The notes: a model not told the origin generated them from the sequence alone. Shown: positions 42,368 through 51,387, numbered from the stretch's first letter. The stretch: DNA of 64,000 nt from Pseudolabrys sp. (GCA_026125895.1 JAHCKG010000017.1:1-64000); one strand, 5' to 3'. Numbers and translations are program-made.

Positions 42368-43156
42368 ATGGATCAAGGCCCCGCCCCCATTCTGGCTGTA
42401 AAGGGCGTGACACTTCAGTACCAGACGCGCGATCACCTCGTCACCGCCACCTACCGCGTCAGCTTCGACATCTATCGCTCCGACCGCTACGTCATTCTCG
42501 GGCCGTCCGGCTGCGGCAAGTCGACCTTGCTGAAAGCGGTCGGCGGCTTCATCCGTCCGGTCGAGGGCGAAATCCGGCTCAATGATGTCTCGATCAGCAA
42601 ACCGGGGCCCGACCGGGTGCTGGTGTTCCAGGAGTTCGACCAGCTGCTGCCGTGGAAGACGGTGAAGCAGAACATCGCCTTCGCGTTGACCGCGAGCGGC
42701 AAGATGTCCGGCAAGGAAGCCGAGCAGCGCGCGCTGCATTACATCGACAAGGTCGGCCTTACCAAATTCGCCGACAATTATCCGCACACTTTGTCCGGCG
42801 GCATGAAGCAGCGCGTGGCGATCGCGCGCGGCATGGCGATGGAGCCGGAAATCCTGCTGATGGACGAACCCTTCGCCGCGCTCGATGCGCTGACGCGCGC
42901 CAAGATGCAGGAAGAGCTCCTGCAATTGTGGGACGACACCAAGTTCACCGTGCTGTTCGTCACCCACTCGATCACCGAAGCGGTGCGCGTCGGCAACCGC
43001 ATCCTTCTGCTCTCGGCGCATCCGGGTCAGGTCAAGGGCGAGATCAACAGCAACGGCACCGACGACATCGGCGCCGATGGCCGGCCTTTGTCGGAACGCA
43101 TCGAACATCTTCTTTTTGAACAGCAGATCGGCGAAAGGAGCGCGTCTCATGGCTGA
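42368..43156 (+). CDS. ABC transporter ATP-binding protein (SsuB/TauB type)
   Basis: This 262-residue ATPase has Walker A GPSGCGKSTLL, Q-loop VFQEFDQLLPWKTVKQN (typical of the nitrate/sulfonate/taurine group), signature LSGGMKQRVAIARGM, Walker B ILLMDEPFAALD and switch His in VTHSITEA. The ATG at 42368 aligns with the start of the family core. Its stop overlaps the permease start by eight bases. Confidence 0.95.
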   Translation: MDQGPAPILAVKGVTLQYQTRDHLVTATYRVSFDIYRSDRYVILGPSGCGKSTLLKAVGGFIRPVEGEIRLNDVSISKPGPDRVLVFQEFDQLLPWKTVKQNIAFALTASGKMSGKEAEQRALHYIDKVGLTKFADNYPHTLSGGMKQRVAIARGMAMEPEILLMDEPFAALDALTRAKMQEELLQLWDDTKFTVLFVTHSITEAVRVGNRILLLSAHPGQVKGEINSNGTDDIGADGRPLSERIEHLLFEQQIGERSASHG

Positions 43157-44024
43157 CGCCCGCCCCGTCCTCCATCCTCGTCCCGAGGCCATCTACCAGG
43201 TCAGCACCGCCGGCATCGGCGTCGTACAGCGTCCGCTGTCGCTCGGCCAGCGCCTCGCCAACCAGGGCGCCCTGCGCAAGACGCTGGTGCTCGTCGTGCT
43301 GGCGGCGATTTGGGAAGGCTATGCGCGCTGGCTCGGCAACGATCTCCTTTTCCCAACCTTCAGCGCCACCGTCGCGGCGTTCTGGCAATCGATCGTCAGC
43401 GGCGAACTGCCCGCCGCCACCTGGTATTCGATGAAGATCTTGTTCCAGGGTTACGCCGCGGGCCTGCTGCTCGCCGGCCTGCTGACCGCCCTCGCCAGCG
43501 CGACGCGGATCGGCGCCGATCTGCTCGAGGTGCTGACGGCGATGTTCAATCCCCTGCCCTCGATCGCGCTGTTGCCGCTCGCCATGATCTGGTTCGGCCT
43601 CGGCACCGGCGGCATCGTCTTCGTGCTGATCCATGCCGTGCTGTGGTCGGTCGCGCTCAACACCCATTCCGGCTTCCGCGGCGTCAGCCCGACCTGGCGC
43701 ATGGTCGGACAGAACTACGGCCTGTCCAATATCGGTTACGTCGTGCGCATTCTGATTCCGGGCGCGTTTCCCAGCATCCTCACCGGCCTCAAGATCGGTT
43801 GGGCTTTCGCCTGGCGCACCCTCATCGCGGCGGAGCTGGTGTTCGGCGCCAATTCCGGCGGCGGCGGGCTCGGCTGGTTCATCTTCCAGAGCAAAAATTC
43901 TCTGGAGATCCCGTCGGTGTTTGCCGGCCTGCTGACCGTCATCCTGCTCGGTCTGATCGTGGAGAATGTCGTCTTCCTCACCGCCGAGAAGATGACGGTG
44001 CGGCGCTGGGGCATGCAGCACTAG
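43149..44024 (+). CDS. ABC transporter permease (SsuC/TauC type)
   Basis: This 291-residue inner-membrane protein has about six membrane segments. The coupling loop is recognisable as NYGLSNIGYVVRILIPGAFPSILTGLK (here in two parts, NYGLSNIGYVV and PGAFPSILTGLK), followed by GWAFAWRTLIAAELVFG. The approximately 45-residue N-terminal cytoplasmic leader is a little longer than average. It completes the binding protein-ATPase-permease set. Its stop codon TAG lies in the sequence CTAG, whose other strand supplies the stop of the convergent PrpD gene. Confidence 0.93.
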   Translation: MADARPVLHPRPEAIYQVSTAGIGVVQRPLSLGQRLANQGALRKTLVLVVLAAIWEGYARWLGNDLLFPTFSATVAAFWQSIVSGELPAATWYSMKILFQGYAAGLLLAGLLTALASATRIGADLLEVLTAMFNPLPSIALLPLAMIWFGLGTGGIVFVLIHAVLWSVALNTHSGFRGVSPTWRMVGQNYGLSNIGYVVRILIPGAFPSILTGLKIGWAFAWRTLIAAELVFGANSGGGGLGWFIFQSKNSLEIPSVFAGLLTVILLGLIVENVVFLTAEKMTVRRWGMQH

Positions 44025-45373
44025 GCGGCGCGCGGCACGCTCAAGGCGCAGAGCCCGGCGACGTCCGGGCTCTCATCAAGCGACCAGATGGCATCGACCA
44101 GCGGAGCGATGTCGTGACGCGGATTCCATGCGGCGGCGGCGCGACGCAGCTTGGCCTCGAGATCGCCGTCGTTCATCGGATTGAGCTGGCTGCCGCGCGC
44201 CGCCTGCGTCGAGAGCTTGTGCACCTTGCCGTCGCGGGTGACGATATCGACCGCCGCGGCGATGGTCGCGAAGGACGCATCGCGCACCACCTCGACCTTG
44301 CCGCGCAGCGCCGCAACCTCCGGATCGGCGACACATTCGTCGCTGAACTCCTCCGGGCCCGCCTTGCCGCGCACCAGCGCGGCGCCAACCGCATGCTGCA
44401 CGCTCACTTGTGACAGCCGCCCGCTGGTGACATGCGGCCGATCGGTACGGTCGGCGAGCAGCGGGTTGCCGCGCACGACAACCTTGACCACCTCGGCGTC
44501 GCCATGGTCGCGCCGCCAGTCCAGCACGCAGTCGAGCACCGGATTGATCACGAAGCCACACGGATACGGCTTGTAGGCGGTCTCCATGATCTGCCACGTT
44601 TTGCCCCAGCCCTCGGTCAGGAACGAGAGGTCCGGCGGCACACCCATGGCGTTGTAGAGACCCTGCACGCCGTTGAGCGGCTCCGGCGGGCCGTCGAAGC
44701 CGCGCTCCGCCAGCAGCGCCGACAGCAGTCCGTTGCGCGCCGCATTGCCGACGCTGGCGCTCTTCGATGCCGTGCCGAGATTTTCGCAAAGTCCGGACGA
44801 TTGCGTCGCCGCCGCGCCCAGCGCCCAGACCAGGTGCTGCGCATCGAGCCCGATCAGCCGGCCGACGGCGGCGGCCGCACCGAATACGCCGCAGGTCGAG
44901 GTGATGTGCCAGCCCAGCCCGTAATGCTGCGGCGACACAGCCAGCCCGATGCGATCCTCGATCTCGTTGCCGAGCACGACGCCGAACAGCAACTCCGGAC
45001 CCGTGACGCGGCGCAGCTCGGCCAGCGCCAGCAGCGGCGGCACCACGGGCGCGGTCGGATGGATCACCGTACGGGTGTGCGTGTCGCAGAAATCATAGAC
45101 ATTGGCGCCGGCGGCATTGAGGAAGGCGGCGCTCAGCGCATCGATGCGCTCGCCGCGGCCGACGAGGGTCGCCTGCCTGCCGCCGGAGAACGGCGCCAAA
45201 GTCGCCAGGGCGATCTCGACCGGCGCGGTGCGGCAACCGGCCAGCGCCACGGCGAAGAAGTTCATCACCGAGCGCTTGGCCTGGTGCATCGCGTCGGCGG
45301 GGATGTCCTCGATCCGGGTGCCGGCAACGAACCGCGCCAGCTGCTGGGTGACGTTGGGACGGTCGAGCATCAA
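44021..45373 (-). CDS. MmgE/PrpD family protein (first of two in the window)
   Basis: This 450-residue protein matches the MmgE/PrpD fold, whose best known members dehydrate 2-methylcitrate; others act as cis-aconitate decarboxylase or have unknown substrates. Typical blocks are the N-terminal SVMNFFAVALAGCRT, ANVYDFCDTHTRTVIHPTAPVVP with an active-site-type Asp/His cluster, and KPYPCGFVINPVLDC. It is the last gene of a three-gene minus-strand group after a carboxymuconolactone-decarboxylase-family gene and an enoyl-CoA hydratase. The context favours a side-chain or dicarboxylate degradation step. The substrate is unknown. Confidence 0.9.
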   Translation of the reverse strand: MMLDRPNVTQQLARFVAGTRIEDIPADAMHQAKRSVMNFFAVALAGCRTAPVEIALATLAPFSGGRQATLVGRGERIDALSAAFLNAAGANVYDFCDTHTRTVIHPTAPVVPPLLALAELRRVTGPELLFGVVLGNEIEDRIGLAVSPQHYGLGWHITSTCGVFGAAAAVGRLIGLDAQHLVWALGAAATQSSGLCENLGTASKSASVGNAARNGLLSALLAERGFDGPPEPLNGVQGLYNAMGVPPDLSFLTEGWGKTWQIMETAYKPYPCGFVINPVLDCVLDWRRDHGDAEVVKVVVRGNPLLADRTDRPHVTSGRLSQVSVQHAVGAALVRGKAGPEEFSDECVADPEVAALRGKVEVVRDASFATIAAAVDIVTRDGKVHKLSTQAARGSQLNPMNDGDLEAKLRRAAAAWNPRHDIAPLVDAIWSLDESPDVAGLCALSVPRAA

Positions 45374-45385
45374 AGCCTCGCGGAT

Positions 45386-46024
45386 TTAGGCGGCTGAAGT
45401 CGGATTATCGGTTGCGTTGCTTACCATGGCCGCCGTCACGTCGGCGACATAGGCTTCCAGCGCGGCATCGGCAACGGTGTGATTGATAAGCCCCATCGCC
45501 AACGCCTCCGCCGCCGTGAACTGGCGCGCCGTATAGAAGATCTCCTTGGCGAAGGACGGCCCGACGACATCGACCAGCCGCTTGATGCCCGCAAAACCGT
45601 AGCCGAGGCCGAGCTTGGCCGCCGGGATGCCGAACTTCGACGTCTCGGTCGCGATGCGCATGTTGCAGCACATCGCCAGCGCCATGCCGCCGCCGATGCA
45701 ATAGCCGCGGATCATGGCGATGGTCGGCTTGGGAAATTCGTAGAACGCCGTATAGGCGCGACCGACCAGTTTGCCGTAGCGCTCGACCGCTTCTTCGGTC
45801 GCGCGGTCCTTCTCGAACCGCGAAATGTCGGCGCCGGACACGAAAGCCTTGCCGGCCGCGCCGGAGACGACCATGACGCGGATCGCGTCATCGGAGCGGA
45901 AATCGGCGACCACGGCTTCGGCCGCTGCCCACATGTCGAGCGACACCGCGTTGTGCCGCTCCGGATTGTTGAAGATCAGGTGACCGACCGCGCCCTCCTT
46001 GCGCGATAGAATCTTGTCGGTCAT
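45386..46024 (-). CDS. Enoyl-CoA hydratase/isomerase family protein, C-terminally short
   Basis: This 212-residue crotonase-fold protein keeps the CoA-binding and oxyanion-hole elements (VSGADISRF, and RGYCIGGGMALAMCC near residue 105). It ends at about the point where relatives of 255-265 residues continue into the helical trimerisation region. The last residues (VSNATDNPTSAA) do not look like family sequence, hinting at a past deletion or frameshift. At the position of the first catalytic Glu it reads IPAAKLGLGYGF, so Ala replaces Glu. It may work as an isomerase or variant hydratase, or have reduced function. It is 12 bases upstream of the PrpD gene. Confidence 0.85.
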   Translation of the reverse strand: MTDKILSRKEGAVGHLIFNNPERHNAVSLDMWAAAEAVVADFRSDDAIRVMVVSGAAGKAFVSGADISRFEKDRATEEAVERYGKLVGRAYTAFYEFPKPTIAMIRGYCIGGGMALAMCCNMRIATETSKFGIPAAKLGLGYGFAGIKRLVDVVGPSFAKEIFYTARQFTAAEALAMGLINHTVADAALEAYVADVTAAMVSNATDNPTSAA

Positions 46025-46105
46025 GCCGCCACTCCCGTCTGGCCGAGGCCGCCGCGCGCCAGCGGCGGCTCATTGAGCCGACCCTGGGCCTGGAGGCAGG
46101 CGATC

Positions 46106-46531
46106 TTACGGCTTCTTCGCCGGGGCCGCCGAGACCTTGCCCATTTCCTTCAAGACTTCGTTGGCGATCTTGAAGGCGTCGAGGCCCGCGGGAATGCCGC
46201 AGTAGATCGTGGCGTGCAGCAGCGTTTCCTGGATTTCCTCGACGGTGACGCCGTTGTTGATGGCGCCGCGCACGTGCAGCTTGATTTCCGGGCCGCGGTT
46301 GAGCGCGGTGAGCATCGCGAGATTGAGCAGGCTGCGCGTCTTGCGCGGCAGACCCGGACGCGACCAGCCATAGCCCCAGCACCACTCCGTGGTGATGTGC
46401 TGGAACGCCATCATGAAGTCGTTGGCATTGGCGATCGACCCGTCGACATACTCCGGGCCCAACACTTCGCGGCGATGCTTCAGACCTTCGTCGAACATCA
46501 CCTTGGCGGCTTTATCCATTTCGCTGCTCAT
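46106..46531 (-). CDS. Carboxymuconolactone decarboxylase family protein
   Basis: This 141-residue small helical protein resembles PcaC, 4-carboxymuconolactone decarboxylase. Key parts are FQHITTEWCWGYGWSRPGL, NLAMLTALNRGPEIKLHVRG and LLHATIYCGIPAGLDAF, the conserved C-terminal active-site block. PcaC converts 4-carboxymuconolactone to a 3-oxoadipate enol-lactone in aromatic breakdown, but many paralogues have other roles. I start it at 46531 (MSSEMDKAAKVM); an upstream start would add a Cys/Arg-rich leader with no family match. It heads the minus-strand group with the enoyl-CoA hydratase and PrpD. Confidence 0.9.
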   Translation of the reverse strand: MSSEMDKAAKVMFDEGLKHRREVLGPEYVDGSIANANDFMMAFQHITTEWCWGYGWSRPGLPRKTRSLLNLAMLTALNRGPEIKLHVRGAINNGVTVEEIQETLLHATIYCGIPAGLDAFKIANEVLKEMGKVSAAPAKKP

Positions 46532-46829
46532 GATCGCTTCCTGTTGTGAGAGGGACTTGCTGTGTTGAGAAGGGAATCGTGCGGAGGCTGGGCAGAACCG
46601 GCAACCGTTGGGACTTGCCAGGCAGCGGCGCTGGCGCATGCTGCCGAACCGAGGCTCGGGCTTCCTGACGCTTCCTCCGCTGCTGTGTGCCGCCGGCTTT
46701 GCCGGGCTTTCCCGGCCGTCGGCGCCGGCATGATTGTCTGACAGTCCTACAGGGTGTAAAATAGCGCCGCCGGGCGGTCAAGAACCCGCTCCGCGCAAAC
46801 CCGATGCAAAAATGGATGGCGGGAACGAA
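46532..46829. promoter_or_regulatory. Divergent promoter region with palindrome TGTCTGACA
   Basis: This 298-base gap lies between the carboxymuconolactone-decarboxylase-family gene (left) and the SDR gene (right). TGTCTGACA at 46735-46743 is a perfect palindrome about one centre base. It lies just in front of a relatively AT-rich TGTAAAATAG at 46755. The half-site TGTC/GACA recurs in CAGATGTCTG (47695-47704) in front of the GntR/FCD gene, so both could be sites for that regulator. I see no gene here. Confidence 0.35.
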
Positions 46830-47621
46830 ATGCCGGCAATGCTGGACGGTCGCTGCGCGCTCATCACCGGCTCGGTCGGCGGCATCGGTTACGCCATCGC
46901 GCAGGCGCTCGCCGAGGCCGGCGCCACGGTTGTGCTGAACGCGCTCGTCGATCCGGCCACCGGCGAGGCCGCGGCGGCACATCTTGCGAAGGACACCGGC
47001 CGCGACATCGTCTTCGATGGCGCCGACCTGACCGATGTTGCCGCCATCGAGCGCATGCATGGAAACGCAGTCGCGCGGTTCGGGAATGTCGATATCGTGG
47101 TCAACAATGCCGTCGTCCGGCATTACGCGCCGGTCGATCAATTCAGCACCGAGGACTGGAACCGCTCGCTCGCGGTCAATGTGTCCGCCGCCTTTCATTG
47201 CGTCCGGCTCGCCGTACCGGGCATGCGCGCCGGAGGCTGGGGCCGCATCATCAACATGTCGTCGATCTTCGGCGCGCGCGGCGGCGAGAACCGCATCGAC
47301 TACATCACGACCAAGACCGCCCTGCTCGGCCTGACGCGCGCCGTCGCCGTTGAGACGGCGGCGACCGGCATCACCTGCAACGCCATCGCGCCGGGCGCCG
47401 TCCCGACGCCGCCGCTGCTCGGCCGCATTCACGAACTGGCGGCCGAGGAAGGCGTGGACGCGTCGCAAGCCGAGCGCCGCTACGTAGCCGAACGCCACCC
47501 GACCAGGCGCTTCGTGGCGCCCGCCAATGTCGGGGCGCTGGCCGCGTTCCTGTGCAGCCCGGCCGGCGACGACATCACCGGCGCGACCTTCCCGATCGAC
47601 GGAGGCTGGCAGGCTCGATAA
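46830..47621 (+). CDS. SDR family oxidoreductase (3-hydroxybutyrate dehydrogenase-like)
   Basis: This 263-residue short-chain dehydrogenase has the cofactor motif TGSVGGIGYAIA (near residue 12), NNAV in the fourth strand, Ser in NMSSIFGARG, and YITTK as the catalytic Tyr-x-x-x-Lys. It ends with FPIDGGWQAR, as is usual. The pattern is closest to 3-hydroxybutyrate dehydrogenase or related 3-hydroxyacid oxidising SDRs. I start at 46830 (MPAMLDGRCALITG); longer starts add a proline-rich leader without homology. It is probably controlled with the following GntR gene. Confidence 0.88.
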   Translation: MPAMLDGRCALITGSVGGIGYAIAQALAEAGATVVLNALVDPATGEAAAAHLAKDTGRDIVFDGADLTDVAAIERMHGNAVARFGNVDIVVNNAVVRHYAPVDQFSTEDWNRSLAVNVSAAFHCVRLAVPGMRAGGWGRIINMSSIFGARGGENRIDYITTKTALLGLTRAVAVETAATGITCNAIAPGAVPTPPLLGRIHELAAEEGVDASQAERRYVAERHPTRRFVAPANVGALAAFLCSPAGDDITGATFPIDGGWQAR

Positions 47622-47745
47622 CTAGCCGCGCGGGGGGACGAAAATCCGCCGCCCCCCACGCCGGCGGCATTCCGGCGCCCCGCATTCCGTTGTACAGATG
47701 TCTGGAATCGGTCCGCCAGGACCGGCATTTTCGGAGGAAACGGCT

Positions 47746-48495
47746 TTGACCGTCCCTTTCCTGAAGCCTGATCTGCGGGTCGAGAGAATTGCCGCGCCGC
47801 TGCGCCAGAGCGTCACCGAGAGCATCCGCTACGCCATCGCGCTGGGACACTTCACCGCCGGCGAGCGATTGACCGAGCGCGCGCTGTGCGAGATGACCGG
47901 CGTCAGCCGCACGCTGGTGCGTGAGGCGCTGCGGCAGCTCGAATCCGAGGGACTGATCGAGGTCGTGCCGAACCGCGGCCCGATGGTGACGCGGCTGTCC
48001 GCCGAACAGGCCGAGGGCGTTTATCAGGTGCGCATCGAGCTCGAAGGGCTCGCCTGCCAGCTCTTCGCCGAACAGGCCACCGGCCAGCAGCGCGACGCGC
48101 TGCACGAAGCGTTCCGCAATCTCAAGAGATCATTGAAGGACACCGATCCGCTGGCGCGGCTGCGAGCCAAGAATCATTTCTACGAATGTCTCGTCGAAGG
48201 CGCCGGCAATCAGGCCCTCGGCGATACGCTGCGGCTGCTCAACGCCCGCATCATGTTGCTGCGCGCGACGTCGCTGCGCGCGCCCGGCCGCTCGACGGCG
48301 AGCCTCGCCGAACTCTCCGAGATGATGACGGCGCTCGACGAAAAGAACGGCAAGAAAGCCCGCGCGCTCGCCGAACATCACGTGCGCAATGCGGCGAAGG
48401 CGGCGGTCGCCCTGCTCCATGCGCAGCCGCAAACCGCTCCAGCCAAGCCGGCGCGCGCCGCCAAGCGGCCCGCCGCGGCCGTCGGCGCACGCTAG
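47746..48495 (+). CDS. GntR family (FCD subgroup) transcriptional regulator
   Basis: This regulator has an N-terminal winged helix-turn-helix (RQSVTESIRYAIALGHF, LTERALCEMTGVSRTLVREAL, ESEGLIEVVPNRG) and a C-terminal helical FCD ligand domain (VYQVRIELEGLACQLFAEQA, then the His-bearing KNHFYECLVEGAGN). The tail is Ala/Lys-rich. I prefer a TTG start at 47746 because GGAGG lies eight bases in front of it; an ATG at 47698 would add 16 residues without a ribosome binding site. FCD regulators typically sense organic acids. It is convergent with the second PrpD gene, only seven bases away. Confidence 0.88.
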   Translation: MTVPFLKPDLRVERIAAPLRQSVTESIRYAIALGHFTAGERLTERALCEMTGVSRTLVREALRQLESEGLIEVVPNRGPMVTRLSAEQAEGVYQVRIELEGLACQLFAEQATGQQRDALHEAFRNLKRSLKDTDPLARLRAKNHFYECLVEGAGNQALGDTLRLLNARIMLLRATSLRAPGRSTASLAELSEMMTALDEKNGKKARALAEHHVRNAAKAAVALLHAQPQTAPAKPARAAKRPAAAVGAR

Positions 48496-48502
48496 CGGCG
48501 CT

Positions 48503-49873
48503 TCAACCGAGGCCGAGGAGCAAGGTCAATTCCGCTGCCGGATGGCCTTTGTCAAAGCCGCGGATCAGCGCCAGGCTTTTGTCGGCGCGCGCGCCGGCCA
48601 GGCCCGACATCGGCACCAGCGCGCGATACTTCGCCTCGAGATCGCTCCACTCGACACCGCGCGGGCCGGAGCCGCGTGGCGCCTTGCAGGTGCTGCGGAA
48701 CTCCTCGCCGTTCTTCATGGTGATGATGACCGTGCCGCCATGGCGGTGCGGAAACCGGTCGGGCAAAGGTGCCGGGTTCGGATCGAACGTCACCTTGTCC
48801 TGCAAGCCGGCAATCACCGGATCCGCCATCTTGCCCGGGTCCATGTGTTGCCAGCTGAAGCCGCCGTCGGCGATCGATGCTGCGACGAAGTAATAAAGAC
48901 TATGCGCGGCATCGACGAGATTGCGCGGATGCGGCTCGCCCTTGAACTTGGTCCACTGCACCGACGACGAGATCATGATCTTCTCGACATCGGCCGGATC
49001 GACATGACCCAGACGCGCGGCGTCGGAAGCCGCCTCCGCCGTGGCGTGAAACGGATGCGCGCCCGGCATCAGCTTGATCGCCATGTCGGTGACGATATCC
49101 CATGAGCCGCCGAGATCGCGGGTGATGTCGGCCAGTTCCTGTCCGCCCATGGCGGCGAGAAAACCGCGCGGGTGATCGAGCACGCCGAGTTCGCCTTCAA
49201 AACCGGCTTGCGCGGCCATCGCCGCTTGCAGGCCGGCGGCCGCCGAGCAGCCGGCGTGATATTCGCGGCCGCAACTGGTGTCGGCGGAAATCGCCATGCC
49301 GCCGATCGACGTCGCGGCGAGCGCTATGGCGTGCGCCATCTGCTGGGTATTGAGGCCCAGCAATCGCCCCGCCGCCACCGTGCCGCCAAAGACGGTCGAC
49401 ACCGAGCCGTGAAAGCCCCGCTGCATGCGTCCCGGCGTCAGCGCCTCATCGATACGCCCCGCCACCTCGTAACCGACGACCATGGCCGCCAGCATGTCGA
49501 GACCGGACGCGCCGAGCTTTTCGCCCAGCGCCACCGCGGTCGTCGAAACGACCGTACCGATATGCGCGATGCTGCGCAGGTCGCTGTCGTCGCTGGCCGC
49601 AGCGTCACTCGCCACCGCATTGACGCGCGCGGCCGCGACGGCCGGCAGCTTGGTGCCGACGAACCACAAGGTCGCGTCGGGCGTGCCGCCGTTGCGCAGG
49701 TCGAGATCGCGAATAATGCGGGCCGAGGCGATGTTCTGCCCCATGGCCGTGCTCGCCACCGTGCTCGCCAGACTCATCTTGGCGCGCTCCAGCGCTTCGG
49801 CAGGCAGCGTCGCGGCTGCCGTATCCGTGGCGAAGGCAGCGAGCTTGACGGCAAGGCGCTGATCGGTGCTCAT
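48503..49873 (-). CDS. MmgE/PrpD family protein (second of two in the window)
   Basis: This 456-residue MmgE/PrpD-fold protein has the N-terminal LASTVASTAMGQNIASARI, AMVVGYEVAGRIDEALTPG, RGFHGSVSTVFGGTVAAGRL and KLMPGAHPFHATAEA blocks. It differs considerably from the PrpD at 44021, so this is not a recent duplication. I start it at 49873 (MSTDQRLAVKLAAF). It is 116 bases downstream of the FAD oxidoreductase gene on the same strand, with a palindrome in the gap, so it may have its own promoter. The substrate is unknown. Confidence 0.9.
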   Translation of the reverse strand: MSTDQRLAVKLAAFATDTAAATLPAEALERAKMSLASTVASTAMGQNIASARIIRDLDLRNGGTPDATLWFVGTKLPAVAAARVNAVASDAAASDDSDLRSIAHIGTVVSTTAVALGEKLGASGLDMLAAMVVGYEVAGRIDEALTPGRMQRGFHGSVSTVFGGTVAAGRLLGLNTQQMAHAIALAATSIGGMAISADTSCGREYHAGCSAAAGLQAAMAAQAGFEGELGVLDHPRGFLAAMGGQELADITRDLGGSWDIVTDMAIKLMPGAHPFHATAEAASDAARLGHVDPADVEKIMISSSVQWTKFKGEPHPRNLVDAAHSLYYFVAASIADGGFSWQHMDPGKMADPVIAGLQDKVTFDPNPAPLPDRFPHRHGGTVIITMKNGEEFRSTCKAPRGSGPRGVEWSDLEAKYRALVPMSGLAGARADKSLALIRGFDKGHPAAELTLLLGLG

Positions 49874-49961
49874 CTTCACGTTCCCGGAATAACGCAGTCC
49901 CGCCGCGGACTGGAAGCTACGGCGCCGCAACCTCTATAGGGGCGGCCCGCCGGGCAATCAA

Positions 49962-49974
49962 TATGACGATCATA
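49962..49974 (+). promoter_or_regulatory. Palindrome TATGA-CGA-TCATA upstream of the second PrpD gene
   Basis: This 13-base inverted repeat with five-base arms lies in an AT-rich patch of the 116-base gap between the FAD oxidoreductase stop and the PrpD start. It is followed by ACAAT, so TCATACAAT recalls the TACAAT half-site at 40136. It could be an operator for one of the GntR regulators. Confidence 0.35.
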
Positions 49975-49989
49975 CAATGCGGGTGGCGA

Positions 49990-51387
49990 TCAGCCGACGA
50001 GCCGCCGTGCGGCCGAGCGGCCCGCCAGCCGCCCCAGCGTCGTCGCCGTCAGCAGACCATTGCCGGACAGATAACCCGCTGCGCTGTCGCCGGAGACGCC
50101 GGCCGCGGCGCCGCCGGCGGCGAACAGGTTCGGAAACAGCGTGCCATCCTCACGCCTGACGCACGCATCGCCGTCTACAACAAGACCGCCTTGCGTGTGA
50201 AACAACGCGCCGGTGACCTTCACCGCGTGAAACGGCGGCGTAAGTGCCTGCTTGGCCGAGAACACGCGGCCGAAGCGGTCGGTGCCGTTGCGGGCTTTCA
50301 GCGCTTCGGTCTCGTCATACTCAGCGAGCAGCACTTCCGGCGGCACGCGCATGCGCGCGGCAAGCTCCTCGAGCGTGGCTGCCGTCAGCAGCGCGCCGCC
50401 CTTTTCCGCGGCGCGGAAGTCCTCGAACTGCCGCGCGATGCCGGCAATGCGCGCATCGAACACATCGAAGGCGACCTCGCCCGGCTGACGCAGTACTTCG
50501 GCCGCCTGCTCGGAATAGCCATGCGTCTCGTCGCTAAAGCGGCGGCCTTGTGCATTGACTTGGAAGCCGCCTTCGGCGATCACCGCCCAGGTGATGAGAA
50601 TATTGTTCGGCGTCGCCACCGAGCCGTGGCCCTGATAGGCCGGCAGATGCGACAGCTGCGCACCGAGCGCGCGGCCCCACAGCACGGCATCGCCCTGATT
50701 GCCGGGATGGCCGAAGTAAAGTGCATCCGCCATCTCCGGAATGAGTTCGCGCACCAGCGCGGCGTTGCCGCCGTAGCCATTGCAGGCGAGGACGAGCGCG
50801 CCGCAGCCGATCGTTTCGTGCGAGCCATCGGCGCGCGTGAGTTCGATGCCGCGGATGCGGCCCTGCTCGTCGGCGAACAACGTCTCGACGCGGCTCTCGG
50901 CCAGGATAGTGACGTCAGCGGTTTCCGCCGCGCTGCGCAGGCGGTCGATCAATTCGGCGCCGGAGCGCGTCGGCAGGCCGTGCATGCGCATCGCCGAATG
51001 GCCGGGGTAATAGAAATTGTCGATGACATCGAACGGCAGGCCGTAGGTCTCAGCGAGCCATTCGACCGCCGGCCCCGCTTCGCGCGCCACGACCTCGACC
51101 ATCGCGGCGTCATTCTCGCCATGCGCCTTTCGCTGGATATCTTCAGCGAACAGCACGGCGCTGTCTTCGATACCCTTGGCGCGCTGGAAGCGCGTGCCCG
51201 CCGCCGGAATGAGTCCCGCCGACAGCGCGGTCGAGCCGGCCGGCACGGCGTCGCGCTCGATGACGACCGGATCGGCGCCGGCCTCCTTCGCCGCCAGCGC
51301 CGCGCACAAACCCGCCGCGCCGGCGCCGATAATGATCAGCGGCACCTCGGCGTCGAAACTCGCAGGCGGCGGCAGGACCTGGCTCAT
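49990..51387 (-). CDS. FAD-dependent oxidoreductase (fumarate reductase/ketosteroid dehydrogenase type)
   Basis: This 465-residue flavoprotein has the FAD dinucleotide-binding motif IIIGAGAAGLCAALAAKEAG (residues about 17-36), VIERDAVPAGSTALSAG, ALVLACNGYGGNAALV, and the C-terminal FAD-binding SAAGYLSGNGLLTATTLGRLAG. This is the FAD_binding_2 family, which includes fumarate reductase, 3-ketosteroid dehydrogenases and tricarballylate dehydrogenase (TcuA). It may dehydrogenate or reduce a C-C bond in an organic acid. I start at 51387 (MSQVLPPPASF), which overlaps the upstream isochorismatase-like gene by four bases. It has no signal peptide, so it is cytoplasmic. Confidence 0.9.
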   Translation of the reverse strand: MSQVLPPPASFDAEVPLIIIGAGAAGLCAALAAKEAGADPVVIERDAVPAGSTALSAGLIPAAGTRFQRAKGIEDSAVLFAEDIQRKAHGENDAAMVEVVAREAGPAVEWLAETYGLPFDVIDNFYYPGHSAMRMHGLPTRSGAELIDRLRSAAETADVTILAESRVETLFADEQGRIRGIELTRADGSHETIGCGALVLACNGYGGNAALVRELIPEMADALYFGHPGNQGDAVLWGRALGAQLSHLPAYQGHGSVATPNNILITWAVIAEGGFQVNAQGRRFSDETHGYSEQAAEVLRQPGEVAFDVFDARIAGIARQFEDFRAAEKGGALLTAATLEELAARMRVPPEVLLAEYDETEALKARNGTDRFGRVFSAKQALTPPFHAVKVTGALFHTQGGLVVDGDACVRREDGTLFPNLFAAGGAAAGVSGDSAAGYLSGNGLLTATTLGRLAGRSAARRLVG

